This document shows, one piece after another, positions 13,455 to 25,900 of a stretch of 64,000 nucleotides of DNA; position 1 is the stretch's first letter; every line of letters starts with the position of its first letter. Made by a program: the position numbers and the translations under genes. The stretch is from Steinernema hermaphroditum (Eukaryota > Nematoda > Chromadorea > Rhabditida > Steinernematidae): positions 434,001-498,000 of the forward strand of contig CM059622.1 of the NCBI GenBank assembly GCA_030435675.1, in the 5' to 3' direction. The notes under the pieces were generated by a model. It was not told the DNA's origin, ran no database searches, and saw only the letters and a list, made by a program, of their open reading frames with translations.

Positions 13455-13460
13455 TTTATT
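13455..13460 (-). terminator. polyadenylation signal AATAAA of the astacin gene
   Basis: AATAAA on the minus strand about 100 nt after the stop codon of the astacin gene; the only canonical signal in that 3' flank. Confidence 0.6.
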
Positions 13461-13559
13461 GCAATTTTTTAATATGGCACACATTTCATCGAACATTTGA
13501 ACAACACATAGAGAAAAGTAACGCATGACTGTCTTGGACACCTGGATATCCAGACCGGA

Positions 13560-15056
13560 TCAGAAGATGACTTGTCTATATTCAAGTTCGAAGAATCTCA
13601 TCCCGTTTTGACTGTCCAGATTGATCAGCGCCATGTCGCCGTTCGTCTTGAACACTTTCGAGTAAGCATAAGGCGCTATCTGGTTCTTGCAACAGAATTT
13701 CACTCCGCCCAAATGGAAGTCCTTCGTCTTGATCTCTACTCCTCCTTGGTGGCAGGAGTCCTTCGAGAAGCAGTCGTTCACTTTTCTGATGCGCACTACG
13801 ATCTTTTTGCCTGGATCCGACTAAGATGCACGGATTACAATTCAGAAAAAAGTCGATTAAGACTTGCCTTCAATAGCCAGTGACAATACTGACTATCGTA
13901 ATCGTTTTCGCCGTTCAGCCACCTGGTGTCCACAGTTCCACTGAGGACTTTCCATGCAAATCCAGCCTTCTCCGTACTGCCACAGTTCTTGTCCGTGCCG
14001 TTCGCCCTCTCGGTACAGTAAGCTCCCGCCAGACCAAAGGGGCAGACGCAGACGGCGCAGTTGTTCGGATTGGGAAATCCGTTATTTTGACAGGGCGTTT
14101 TCGAAGGGGCGCAGCGATCCAAGCAGCGATGTCTTCTGTTTATCAGAAGAAGGTCGCTGATCGAGGGCCAGACGTTGTTGCCAAGGGTGTATTGTTTCAG
14201 CGGGTCCTTGGTCTCCATGTTGGCGATCTGTCCATTGACTAAAACAGTGAATATTTGACACAACAATCACAGTACAACAGAATTACGTGGTCTGGCGCTG
14301 TAGTGCATGACACTACCGTAGTCATACGGTACGCCGAAGTCATCCTGTAGGGAAGAGGCAAAGATCTCCCAGTTGCGCATGAACATCAGGCAGGTGACCC
14401 AATACCGCCTGCATGTAGATACAATCGAGACGTACTTGTCCCGATCCGCTCTCATCTGGGTGTGCAGAAGACCAAGACTATGGCCAACTTCATGGGCTAC
14501 GGTACCGAACTGAAATTAGGAATTACAGTCAAGGGAACAAGGTTGATTATCTGAGATAACTGTTTATGTTTCTGTATCCCCAGATAGATTGAAAAAGAAG
14601 GACTAACTGATTACAAAAAGGATCATAATCGTGTTTTGTGGCTACGGTAGAGACTTACATTTCCACATCCATCGTAGAGGTTCACTCCATCTGAAGATTT
14701 ACCAATCGGTGAAGAACAGCCACCCCCTGGGGAATAGGTGAAATGGATCCTATCTGTTCGGTCGTTCCGGTACTTCAACTTCCAGAAATCCCAATTAAAC
14801 ACTTCTTCTATGTCCTTCGTGTCGTACTTTAGGCATGTGACACTGGAGTAGTACTCCAGGACGTTAGCCACTTGAATCTTGTGGCTGAGAGCTAAAGAGA
14901 AACTATGAGAGCAGAGTTGGAGGGATGTTGCTTACGGAGATTTATATCGACGGCGACTTTGATTGGAACGTCCGTTTGCCAAACGGTGTCTTCGATCGTT
15001 TTGATAGCTCCTCCATAGGCGACGGCAAGAAAGGCGAAAAGAGGAAGAAGATTCAT
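13560..15056 (-). CDS. secreted astacin metalloprotease with EGF and CUB domains (nas family)
   Basis: Exons on the minus strand: 15056-14936, 14891-14659, 14509-14287, 14238-13868, 13820-13560; phases join cleanly to 402 aa. Residues 1-18 (MNLLPLFAFLAVAYGG) are a signal peptide; an in-frame ATG seven codons upstream also exists. The catalytic domain carries HEVGHSLGLLH (HExxHxxGxxH zinc site) and the Met-turn SVMHYS. After it comes an EGF-like Cys-rich module (CQNNGFPNPNNCAVCVC) and a CUB domain with FAWKVLSG and HQGGVEIK signatures. The prodomain is very short: only about 20 residues separate the signal peptide from the protease core, as in some nematode NAS proteins. 'HTQ' replaces the common 'HEQ' after the zinc site. 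Likely an extracellular protease for cuticle, gut or secretion roles; substrate unknown. Intron 4 uses a GC donor (AAG|GCAAGT), required by the phase. Confidence 0.93.
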
Positions 15057-15329
15057 CCGGACAAGGTGTACGGACACCTACCATGACAAGTACTTACATA
15101 GCTGTTCCGATGCGAAAGAATCGGAAGCGATGCTGCTGATCGGTCTGATGTACCTATGAAAAGCGATGCAAACAACGGTGTTCAAGTTCACTTACTTCAC
15201 TACTTTTGTTCTGTACCTGGCTACACAATAAGATGACGTTTCTGCGACGAAGTCTTTGCAGGTGTAGCAGTTAATAGTATGCACATGAAAAGGAGACGAA
15301 AGTTAGAAAGCAAAAGAAAAACATCCATA

Positions 15330-15378
15330 TCTTTCATTTGCGTCCCTAGCGAACGGTCGGGTCATCTACTCGCTTGAA
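15330..15378 (+). repeat. dispersed repeat, second copy of 12658-12706
   Basis: CTTTCATTTGCGTCCCTAGC and following bases to GGTCGGGTCATCTACTCGCTT match about 12658-12706 (CTTTCATTTGTGCCCCCAGT, then GGTCGGGTCGTCCACCCGCTT) at roughly 80-85%. This copy directly precedes the dead transposase, so it could be related to a transposon end. Confidence 0.6.
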
Positions 15379-15456
15379 TGAGTGAACCTCAGAATCGAGC
15401 AATCATCGCGCCAATTTATGGACTTCTAGAGCAAAAATACTCATTTCCCGAAAACC

Positions 15457-15901
15457 ATAACGCGCTGGGGAGGAATTTGTGCCACTGGGGAGGCTCTCCT
15501 CATTTTTATGGAGAAAAATTTCAAAATTATAGCCAGGAGATAATCTACCAGAGTCTTAACGGAATGGGCAAGGAGATACTGCTCTACAGGCGTAGGACAC
15601 ATCGCTCGTTCACCAATCCACGTGTGTGGCCGTCTGTTCCTGAACACTTGGGACAAAGATGTTTGACCCTCTAACAATCCTGATCTCAACCCAATGGGTT
15701 GTTCAATTTGGAGTATCGTGGATGAAAAGTTCTCCCGAATACGACGCAACTCAACAGACGACCTGGTGAGCTAACTGAAGAGGGCATCGGACGATATTTC
15801 GGAAGTAACCAGTGTCGTCGAGAATCGTCGAAAATTTCCAGAGAAGACTCCGTGCGTTCGTATTTTTTCCAAAGGATCGCAGTTCATAGCGAATCTTTGA
15901 A
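15457..15901 (+). pseudogene. mariner/Tc1-like transposase relic
   Basis: One reading frame from 15457 keeps the C-terminal half of a mariner-like transposase: a GICATGEALLIFMEK block (compare the family's 'GI...G..PLIFVEKG' strand), then LTEWARRY, then NPDLNPMGCSIWSI with the final catalytic Asp in its normal context, and a helical tail. At least three in-frame stop codons interrupt it (after the IARR, WDKDV and DDLVS blocks), so it is dead, though surprisingly without an obvious frameshift. The N-terminal DNA-binding half and the first catalytic Asp are not seen upstream. Terminal repeats were not identified. Confidence 0.82.
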
Positions 15902-16406
15902 TCTATAGAAAATGTTTTTTTCTTGTTCATTCGAATGAAATTTCAATGAAACATTTCCTGATGAATGCGTTTACAAACTTCTGTGTCACTCTGTATTTTG
16001 CAGTTCATCTTCAAAAGATGCGATCACCGCAATGTCGTCACCGGAGCGCGGTTTTACAAACCCTTTCCAACTATGTGGCTTTAATGACTCACATCAACAA
16101 TTCTGCAAGCTTTTTGGCACACCTTGTTGACAACGTGATTCATAGTTTGCTGCTGGCCGCTTATCATATCATCACCCCCTGGTAAACCGTTGCTTGATAA
16201 GCGACTCTTCTCTCGGCTGCATCATAATCGATGGAGAATTTGGTCATCTGCCCGTTTTGTTTTGGTGAAAGATGCATTTTGCATCTCTGTTGTTTTCAGT
16301 AAAGCATAATCATGTGCGGTGATGCCTGGTTACGTTTGCGAGGCTTGCCTCAGTGAACCTTCTATGAATGAGTATTCCTCGTTTTTGAGATTCTGTCGAC
16401 GAAATC

Positions 16407-16862
16407 TTGTCTTTGCCATCCTCTGCGGAATCTTAGCTTCCAGACGTATACGTTTGAAGAGTGACATCGTCACCTTCTTGATCCACCAAGAGGTCTTCTG
16501 AGTGGGGTCTCCATTCGGCGATCTTACTTGATAATTTCATGACTTATGTGCCAATTTTCACATTCAAGGCAGACACTTCGGAAGGTTCCCTTGTACTCCT
16601 AATGCATTTGACACGTGACCAGCTCAAAACGTTCTTCTACACTTCGAACTGGTTCGCCTTTTTAGTTAATGTACCCTACAGGCATGGAACCCATAGACCC
16701 GAGGAAAACAAATTTATTTGTGGTCATGAAAACTAAATGAATGCATTTATTTTTGTCATACTTTGTGGAATCTTGGCTTCCAGACGCATACGTTTGAAGA
16801 ATACAATGTGGAATTCAATCGCGCTCATAAGACCTGTCTTTTCCATACTTTGTAGAATCTCC
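16407..16862 (+). repeat. 55-bp direct repeat (two copies plus a partial third)
   Basis: Copies at about 16407-16461 and 16748-16802 share GGAATCTTAGCTTCCAGACG / GGAATCTTGGCTTCCAGACG and the following ATACGTTTGAAGA. A third, partial copy (CCATACTTTGTAGAATCT) is at about 16841-16858, just upstream of the trans-splice acceptor of the next gene. Non-coding; could be duplicated promoter sequence. Confidence 0.75.
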
Positions 16863-16885
16863 GATATTGTTTGTCATTTTCAGAT

Positions 16886-17197
16886 ATGGCTCCACTTCCC
16901 GTCACCATAAAATGGTCAATTTTTGTTGAAGATCAGCTCATTTGGAAAGGGAAGAAGACCCCATTGCGGAAGCCGCCAACCTTCGTCAATCTACTAAACG
17001 TGCTTTGGCGGAATACGTCTTATAAAGGGAAATTGGCTATCAAAAAACACAAATACGTTCGGATCAGTATTGTCGGAGAGGAAGGTTTTATCACAGGGGA
17101 TGACCACCGACCACTGAAGGATGGAGATGAGTTGGAGTTTCGATTTTCGGAGAAGCCAATGGTAGGCCACATGACATCGAAGATGAAAACAAAGTAA
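16886..17197 (+). CDS. ubiquitin/PB1-like domain protein (orphan first exon of the GTPase family)
   Basis: TTTTCAG ends 2 nt before the ATG, so this is a likely trans-spliced start. The frame runs 103 codons. The first 92 residues are paralogous to exon 1 of the GTPase gene at 26324: MAPLPVTIKWSIFVEDQLIW here against MAPFVITVKWSIFVENQFIS there, both ending with an LEFRF strand. The fold is plausibly a beta-grasp (ubiquitin or PB1-like) domain, by spacing of strands and the terminal LEFRF; this is inference. A donor (ATG|GTAGGC) sits at 17161/17162 exactly where the paralogous exon is spliced, in the same phase 0. It may therefore end as a small protein at 17197, or splice onward, for instance to the phase-0 acceptor at 19950 that opens the FLYWCH exon of the next gene. 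Confidence 0.65.
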   Translation: MAPLPVTIKWSIFVEDQLIWKGKKTPLRKPPTFVNLLNVLWRNTSYKGKLAIKKHKYVRISIVGEEGFITGDDHRPLKDGDELEFRFSEKPMVGHMTSKMKTK

Positions 17198-19950
17198 CTC
17201 TTAGGAGAACTCCGTTGGTATTCGTAAGAAGTTAGTATTTCTGTCGTATGTGTATTACCTGGAACCGATAGAACGAAGCCAAGAGGTGAGTTTACTTCTC
17301 AGTAGCGATTAGGATTTATGAACACATGAATCTGAAAAGTGATGTACCCACAGTCAAGGTTACTGGTATCATTGATTCCGATGAGTGCACTCGGTTCTGA
17401 TTTTGTTTTGTGCGGCAATGCTGTGTTTCGCAAAGTATGATTTTTGTTGTCTTTAATATTGTGGCGCATCTTATCGATCTCTTTTTATGCAAGATGTGGC
17501 AATATTTATTCAAGGAATTATTTTTTGGATGAACTGTTCGCGATCACCTTAAACAAACATTGACTCAGATTCGAACACCTCCATACTATGCATAGCCGTG
17601 AAACACAAGTTGTGAAACCTTTATAGGAATGTAGCCTGCTTTGGGAGTTTTCTGTGTCGGAGACATTCTTTTGCCAGTTTCTTGATCTTCTCTTGTTATG
17701 GTTTTTATGTTGCTTTTCCGACTGAGAAACATGGACAAATCTCAATTCCCTGTCCTATTTCTGCAATATCATCCATCTAGAAAAGAGGTCAATCAAATTC
17801 TTCAGTTTTAGAATATAGCGTAAGACCTTGACTTTCTGTTGTTCAGGTTTTGATCAATCTTTCTCTGTCGTTTACAGCCCGACGAATTACACTCGAACTA
17901 CAGTAATTATCTATCACATAAACTACTTAGTTTGTCTTTACCGGCCCAAATTTTGCTTTGCCAGCGCTGAATACTGACGCATAAGCCTTCCGCACCTCCT
18001 CTGACGACCTGACCTGCCTGATAAGGCCACCATTAAGTCTTGCCTGCTCCCATAATCAATGACATAAGTTTTTAATGACTCTCTTGTTCTGCTGTCGAAA
18101 GGGAAGACTTGTAGGTGACCGTCTCTAGTAAGTGGACTTGCTTGGAGAAATGCACGCGAAACCTGCCATTTCTTTTGTTACTGAGCTATCTATTGGATCC
18201 TAGCTTTGTTTTATAATGTGACTTGACTTGACTGAACTATCTTGGTCTTCTTATGACTTTGATTGGAGACGATATCCGGGATAAGCGATCAAGGGTCCAA
18301 TCACTATTTTATCGTTCCTGCAATCCGGGTTTCTCCTCATTTTTTTTTGTCCACAGAAAAGAAAAGAAAGCGCACAAACGATGATACGTTTGACATAGAG
18401 ATTTGAGTGACTAATCGGTTTCAGTGTAGAATCTAGATGACTTTTCCGATGGCCCGTTTTTAATGCTTAGGCGCCCCAATACCGTAGTCTAAAAATTACC
18501 CATTCTATACGCCTGCACATTCGGCTAACTTCCTTGATTTCGATCAGCTCTACACAGCCGAAAAAGATCTACGTAGACTGGGAACAAATCGGCTACAGTG
18601 AAGTGATGGATTATTTCCCCCTAGATTCACGTCTCCAAACGCTTTTTAGCAAAATTTCGTTTCCTCGGATTGTCTGTAAAATTTTTTCCGTTTCGCAAAC
18701 CCTGTTTAGATAAGTATCTCCGAAACATCTCCGAAGAAGATGCTTATCTAAAATATCTAAGTATGTTTTGTGGGCAACGCTTCTTCCCATCATTCAGTCT
18801 AGACGTCTATTGTGGCGAAGCTGACTGGTTTCCTGTCTGGCATGCTTCGACTTCCTTGTCCAATGAAGCTCGTCTACGGAACAGTTGTGATAGGTAACGA
18901 CTGGAAGATTTCATTTAGAGTGAAAATTTGGATGGCTAACTGTTCTGGATAGGTTTTTTAATTGATGTGACTAGAGGTAATACAGGTCGGAAAGATATCG
19001 ACTATTCATTGATTTGGTTATGGCTTTAATTGCAGACAACCGTACGCGATTTCGCGCCTTTGGCGTTAAGGGCAAGACACTGGAAGCCTACCAGTGTTAA
19101 ATAAACTAAGACCTAGCGGCCTTTTAGATGGAGACAAGATATCCGGGCGGCAAGATTGGCGGTAACAAAATAGTCCTATCGATTTGTTTTCACCCATAAT
19201 CAGCCATAATTTTTTGCTCTCATCATTTGAGATTCTCTGGTGTCGATTGCGCAACGCTATCACCGATCTAGCAGGAAATTTGAAAGCGTTACCTTTCTAC
19301 AAGGCGAAAAAAGAAGTGACCAGAGTAGACCACCCACGTCGATTCGCATTGTGAGCAAATAAAGTTTTCAGATACAAATTCAAATCGAACGAATTTCGTA
19401 ATTTTGACAAAAGACTACTTTCAAGTACGAATAGTTTGAGCGTTAAAAGCTGCCCCAAAAGCATTTGAAAACGCTTGAACTCTGGTCTTCCGCTGAGGGA
19501 AGCCATTTCGGAATTCATCTTCAGACGTACATCTTGTTCTTTGCGGTTCCATTCATCAAATCTCATCAAATCCATTTCAGGGATATTTTATTCCCCTTAT
19601 GTAGCATTTCCCCCTTTTTAAGTGGTATATAAAACGACTTGTCTATTCCGTTTGTTTTAAAGTTGTAGCCAGAGATGTAATTTCACAATCTGAGCCGGCT
19701 CCGGCCGGACGTGGGCTCAGTTCGGCGTCTCTGGTTGAGGCTGTTTTCATTGTCTAGTACGATCTGAGTATAAATACGTTTTACCGTTAGAGAATATTTC
19801 TGTCGCTCTGATGACCGGATCCGTCTTTTTTAAATCCTTATCAAACCCCGTTTATGGCCAATCCCACGGTTTCGCGTCGACCCAGACAAGCTACTTCGAG
19901 AGATAAGGCCGATAAGAGGCAGTGAAAAAAAACGTTTTCCTCCCCTTTAG
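17198..19950. other. intergenic or intron, no gene recognised
   Basis: 2.75 kb without a recognisable coding segment. Either an intergenic spacer or a long intron linking the ubiquitin-like exon to the FLYWCH exon. Near 19690 there is a GC-rich GAGCCGGCTCCGGCCGG word of the kind also found at about 2270-2420 and in abbreviated form in an intron near 25698. The last 20 bases before 19951 are a strong pyrimidine tract with CTTTAG. Confidence 0.5.
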
Positions 19951-22900
19951 ATGGCCCCGTTCGAACCCGTCAAATTACACTTCACTCCACCCGGCTTCGA
20001 AGGAAACATCGTTTGTCGAAACGACCAGTCCGTTTATCGAAAGAAGAGCGGAGAAGATGGAGTCTACGAGTGCTTGAAGTGTCCAGCCACGGTCAAGATG
20101 CTCGAAGACGAGCAGTCTGGATGGCTGCAGGCGCCTCATCAGCACCAGGAGGAAGAGCCTCAAGTCGAAGCTCCCGAAGGTGGGCAGCAAGGAGATGGAA
20201 ACCTGGATTCCGTGTGGGCCAAGGCTGTAAGCGACGTAAGACATTGCATCCCTTGCGGAGAGCCTCCATGTCCTAAGTTTAGGCTCTATCGACTGAAAAT
20301 GACGCTAGTCATTCTACGCCGAAGGCACCAACGAGACTCTATCCTCTGCTACCCAAAGAGACCGATGCGTTTCCTTCCGAAGGATCGCCTGCATCGAGTC
20401 CTCAAGCAGCACAAAGGAAAATCTACACAAGAAGTGTTTCGTTTGGCCCTAACTCCCAGGCATCGACACCTCAGGTATCCATTCGTCCTTAACTTATTTC
20501 TGCGAAAGGTGCTTCATTAAAACTCCATTTTTTGTTTCATGCCTAACCTACACGGTAAAAACGTGGTCATCTTTCAGTTCCGCATGTCCTCAAATAAGCA
20601 GGGCCATTAAATTAACCATTAGGTGATAATAACCATGGCATAGAATACAAATCCAGTTTCAAATCATGATCAGGTCTTTACTACTCTAAAAATTTGCTTC
20701 GTTCCAAGATAAGCATTTAAATTTGCTGGCTCCACCACTACCATACCATTGCAACAATAATGGTCTCAGGTGGGTCATTTGTACTGAAGTTAGGCGAGTA
20801 GCTGAAACTTCGCTACTCGGATCCGTATCGGGATAAGAAACCGCAAAATTGAGGCTCCATATGACACAACTTGCCGACACAAGAGAGCACAGACGATCAG
20901 AGAAGCAAGGTTGCCCTTTTTTCGGGGAATCTTAACTCAAAGTTTACGATGAGTTGGTCTTATCTCCGGTTCTTACAACATATGCTTTCCTTTTCTTTTA
21001 CAACATTATTACAACTCGTACAGAGTGAGCCAAAAACTCTTTTATTTGGATGGAAATGACGCCGGTCTAAAGTGGCTTTTTTGGCCCACCCATATTATCA
21101 TCGCAGTGAAGAGTAATCACCGAGGACAAAGTCGAACTTCTCCCGCCCCAGGTACTGTAGCTCGAAATGCAATGAGCAGAGGCCTCGTATGATTTTTATG
21201 AATACAAGAATCGTCTATGCAAGGTAGGCCCAAAGACAAATAATTTGCCCAGAAGAAGCCGGTATACAATAATGGCTATTGTGCCTCCCTTTCGCAACGA
21301 TCACCGATTGGAGTTATGCACCAGGAAGAATAACTTTTACTGCTGATTTCTTTTGTCACGGAACCTATAGATAACACACAAGCCCTCCGACGACATTTCG
21401 TTATAGAATTCCAGCTGTTAATTTCAGACCCCCAATGGGAAAGCACCTGTCGGCTCCTTCGCCGGTCGGCGGCCGTTCGTTCGGAAGGTATCCATAACCA
21501 TGCTCTGTGCAGCGACTGTTTTCTTTCCAGGACAGTTTCGTCAGGCCCGCTCCCAATCCGCTCAAGATCAGCGTTCAGGGAGTCGTCAAGGAGCCCGACG
21601 ACGCTGTGTGGTCGTTCGACGAGCTGATCGACGCCGAATCGATCACCGTCCAAGACATTATTCACCACGTGTACAAACTCCAAGTGAGCGCGAAGCGCCC
21701 GGAGAAGCGTTTCGGCGCTACGGTGAAGAAGTGGAAGCCTCTCTTTGAGAAGTTCTACTTCGTCGACTCGGACTACGATCGTACGTTTGCCACCAATGGC
21801 GAGGCTTATCAGATCACTTTCGTGGACATGGGCACAGGACTGGAATTGGTGAGTGTCTTTCAGGTCACGTCATAATTTGTGCAAACAATTTGTTTGACTG
21901 TGTGGTCAATCGCGCTAAGACGCTCCGCTGATAAGAGTTTCGTGCGTGCAGTCTCCTCTTTCGCCGCTGGGGGACAAAGAAAAAAGAAAGAATTAAGGGG
22001 CGCTGAGACTGATAAGAACGAAAGAAATGTTGCGATCGTAAAACACGCGACACACGCAAAATGAGGGTGCAGAAGTTCAGAAGGGAAAGGGTTTGAAAAA
22101 AGTGCTCTGGGATGACTATATTTTGCCAAAAGGGCTATGTGACGAGATATGAAATATCGTAGGAAACCAGTGATAATGGTGTTGGTCACAGATTGATAAT
22201 GGTAACAGAAAATGAGCATAAGCAAACTACATTCATTATGGTATGCAATCATTGAATCTCAAACATCGTAGCTCATAAGAAGTGTGGGGCAGTCGTGTAA
22301 TTGAGGACATACACTACAGTGCAATTTTGTGCCCTATTTTTCGGGTCGAGCCGAAGTGGACCCGAAAGGTCGAATATGTCCTGGGATCAGTTCGGTTCGA
22401 TGGACAACTCTAATCCAGTTTGTCGTAAATATAATATATGGTTCACGATTGTTATTTTTCACCACTCGTTCGGAATTTTTCTCAGCCGATAGTGCCAACT
22501 CTCCTACGTCCTCCAGTCCTTACATTGGAAACATTTAGGAGGATAGTCTACCAAAACCATACAGTAGAGAATCCACAATGAAAAAGGCCTTTCTTCGGCA
22601 CTGGGGTGCGATATCGGAGATGAAGACGGCGATCCCATTAGTTTGCGCGGATACGGCAAAGGCCAGCTGATTCCGGTACAGGATTCCTCCAATCGTCGGT
22701 TCAGCTGGCGGCGCAGACTTCGGAGTTTCGAAGCATCTTCGGCGACTTCTAACCGAACAGATCAATCCGGAGTAGGCGCGGCGGCGTGGCACAACGGGTG
22801 AAGAGGAATCCCATCATCCGGCGCGGGCTTCAGGGTTTTAGCGAGAGCCTGGCTTCTCTGGGAGGGCGCGGGTGCCGGGCGGTTGTGGTGGTATTGCTGG

Positions 22901-25900
22901 CGAGAGGGTGGAACTACGGTACTGATAGCCGCAGAGGAATTAAACCCAATTTAGGCATTTGTTCAGCAAATGGATATCATTAACATTTTTAGAGGGAGAG
23001 GTTAGGGCATAGCGAATTTAGGCGAGAATAAAACCTCGATCTGGCCTGTCTTCATATTTAAGATAAAGAAAATTCATTCAAGGGCAATTTATGAACATTT
23101 CTGAAGCTTATCAGCGCACATTGTCCCTCTTGATTTGGGTGTAAATGAAATGCAGTTGCTCTCTGTGATAACTAAGGATTACAAGACCCATTTCAGAGAC
23201 AACACAGCATTGTGGTGGAGCCGGATGACGCGCTGAAGGTCACAAACGGAGCTGATGTAAGCAAACCGAGAAGAAACGGAGATAGCACCATTGAAAACGA
23301 GGAGGTATATCTTCTGACATTTCCGAGTGTAACCGAGTGTATTGCAGAAACCGATGAGAATTCGCAGGTTGGCTTCTCTCTTTGAACAGCAGAATCTGGA
23401 AGATGAGCCATCCTCTGAGGTCATCTCTTCAAAGGTTTGATTTCCAGTGGAATGAAAGAAAGACTTCGCGTTGCCTTCAGGTCGAGTCAGGCCATAGCGA
23501 AACTGCCCCTCAAACCGAACAACCCCAAGACGAGGAAAACAAGGTCTAACGATCATCATTGCCCTCTTCTGATTATGTCCTTCATCTAGGTTATGACGTC
23601 CATCTTCAAGGCCTTCTTTTTGACCGAAGGCGCCGAGATGTGCTACGAGAAAGTGGTCGAATACGAATCGGGAAACATCCCTATGCTGAGGAAAATCGTG
23701 GAGGAGATCTTCTACGACGACAACGACTGGTGCCAGTCGAGCTGCTTTGCTGAAATCCAGAAGAAGGTGCCCGGCTTCGGGTACTTCATGGATGTCGCTT
23801 CTGACTACGGTAGCGTTGAGTGCGAAAACAAGACTGAATACGAAGTGAAATACTACGACGTCGCCTGCTACAGTAAGGAGAACCGATCGAGCTTCGTGGT
23901 GGACCTTCCCGGAGTGGATCTTCCCGCTTCGACGAATTCTTCGAATTCAGGACTGAACGATCCGAACTTCTTCAGGACCAAGGCGAAAAAACTGGAGCCT
24001 TTCAAGGGTGACGCTCAGAAAAAGGCTCTTGTGAGAATGCGCTGCCCTATGGGGTGCGCAGAAGAGACACTTGCCTGGAACTGTGCCTCATGTGGCGACT
24101 ACTTGTACTACGACTTCGCAGACTCTCTCTTCTGCAAATGCGGTATCCACAACTCGAAATTGATGAGCTTGAAGTGCTCGTATGGCGATCACGATTACAT
24201 AAGTGAAGGAGTCGAGTCGAAGATCGATGAAGCCATCGAGGACATTGGAGAATGTAACGAGTTCAATGTGGTTCTTCTCGGCGAGACTGGCGCTGGAAAG
24301 TCGACCTGGCTGAACTCGATCTTCAACTATCTGCCTTTTAAAACTTTGGAAGCTGCAATTGAGGTAAGATTACCCACCTAAAGGAACATCCAATAGTATG
24401 ATGAACACAAGCAAATTTCCATTTTAGGCCGACAAAATCCACGTTCCCATCCCGTCATACTTCCAACTGACAGACGAAGACGGCAACACGACCAAAGTTC
24501 TCGTCGGAGAAGAAGACGACAACGAATGCCTCGAGATCGGTCAATCCGCCACGCAGAACCCAAAAACGTACACATTCATGTACGAGAGCAACTTCTACCG
24601 CTTCATCGACGTCCCGGGCATCGGCGATTGTCGCGGTCCCAAGCAGGACCGTCTCAACTTCCAGATGATCATGGACGAGCTGCAGAACTACAAGCACATC
24701 CACGCCATATGCATTCTGACGCCGGCGGACTTTCCTCGCCTCAATGTGATGTTCCGGTTCTGCATTCAGGAACTGCTCATCCATCTGCACCAAGACGCCG
24801 TGAAGAACATCGTCTTCTGCTTCACCAGGGCACAGTCGACCAATTACATGGCCGGAAACACGCAGTTTCTCCTTAGAAAGATGCTAGATCAGTACAAGGA
24901 AAAAAGGTAGGGTAGCGTCCTTGGAAATCAGTGTTCCATTCCGTTTTTAGAGGAATCGAGGTCGAGATGAGCAGGAAGAACATGTTCTTCTTCGACAACG
25001 AAGGCTTCCGCTATCTCTGCGCCTACCGCCAGAACCTCGACCTACACGTCGCCAGCGCTAACGTCGCAAACAGCTGGAACGTGTCCGCCCACTCGACCCG
25101 AGCCATTCTCGATTACATAACCACCATCAAACCTCATGACACCCGCAAGATGCTTTCAATTAACGAAGCCAAGAGGATCATCAATCAGCTGACTCCGATC
25201 GCCGCCGAAATCACGAGAAATATCGACAGAAACATAAAAATTGTTAAACAGAAGATGGCAGAGCTGAAGGACATGGACGCAGAGTACATAAAACTGCAAC
25301 CTTTCCTGAAGATCAAGCAGAACGTCATCTCGGACTACCATCCGAAGATGGTCTGTGCATCGGCGAAGTGTTCGGAGACGGTACCCATCCCCGGAACGGA
25401 CAAAACTGTGACGATTTACAAAGAACCGTGCCACAAACGATGTGTGGTTCCGTTCAGTAGCCCCGGTGTCCACCCTAACCGTCATCTTAAACGATGCTGT
25501 ATCATGACTGATGGGAAATGCATTAGATGTGGCTGCTCTTGGGATGTCCACGTTCACATTCGTCATCAGCATGATAATAAGGTTGTCGAGATCGAGAATA
25601 CGGAGCTGAAGAAGTACCTGGATGGACAGCTGCAAGAGCAGGTTAAGGTAAGTCGTTCCGTGAGTGTGCCCGGCTTCCATACTAGAGATGTTAACTGAGC
25701 CGGAGCAGCTTTATGCAGATTATAATGTTGCTTGCAGGTCGTCAATGTCATTGACAGTTACAAAGCTCGAAACGCCAAACTATGCGATCAAAAGAAACGC
25801 ATCCAGAAGATCACCGTCAAGTTCATGGCCTTCCTCCACTTCAACGCCATCGCCGTCGTCAACGACACCTACGAAGAGTACCTCGCCACGGCCATCCGCT

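Noticed and set aside
22784..22860. Possible A-box (GTGGCACAACGGG) in a GC-rich stretch of intron 4 of gene A
   Set aside because: No B-box at a suitable distance.
25156..25680. 174-codon minus-strand frame
   Set aside because: Antisense shadow of exon 10 of GTPase gene A.
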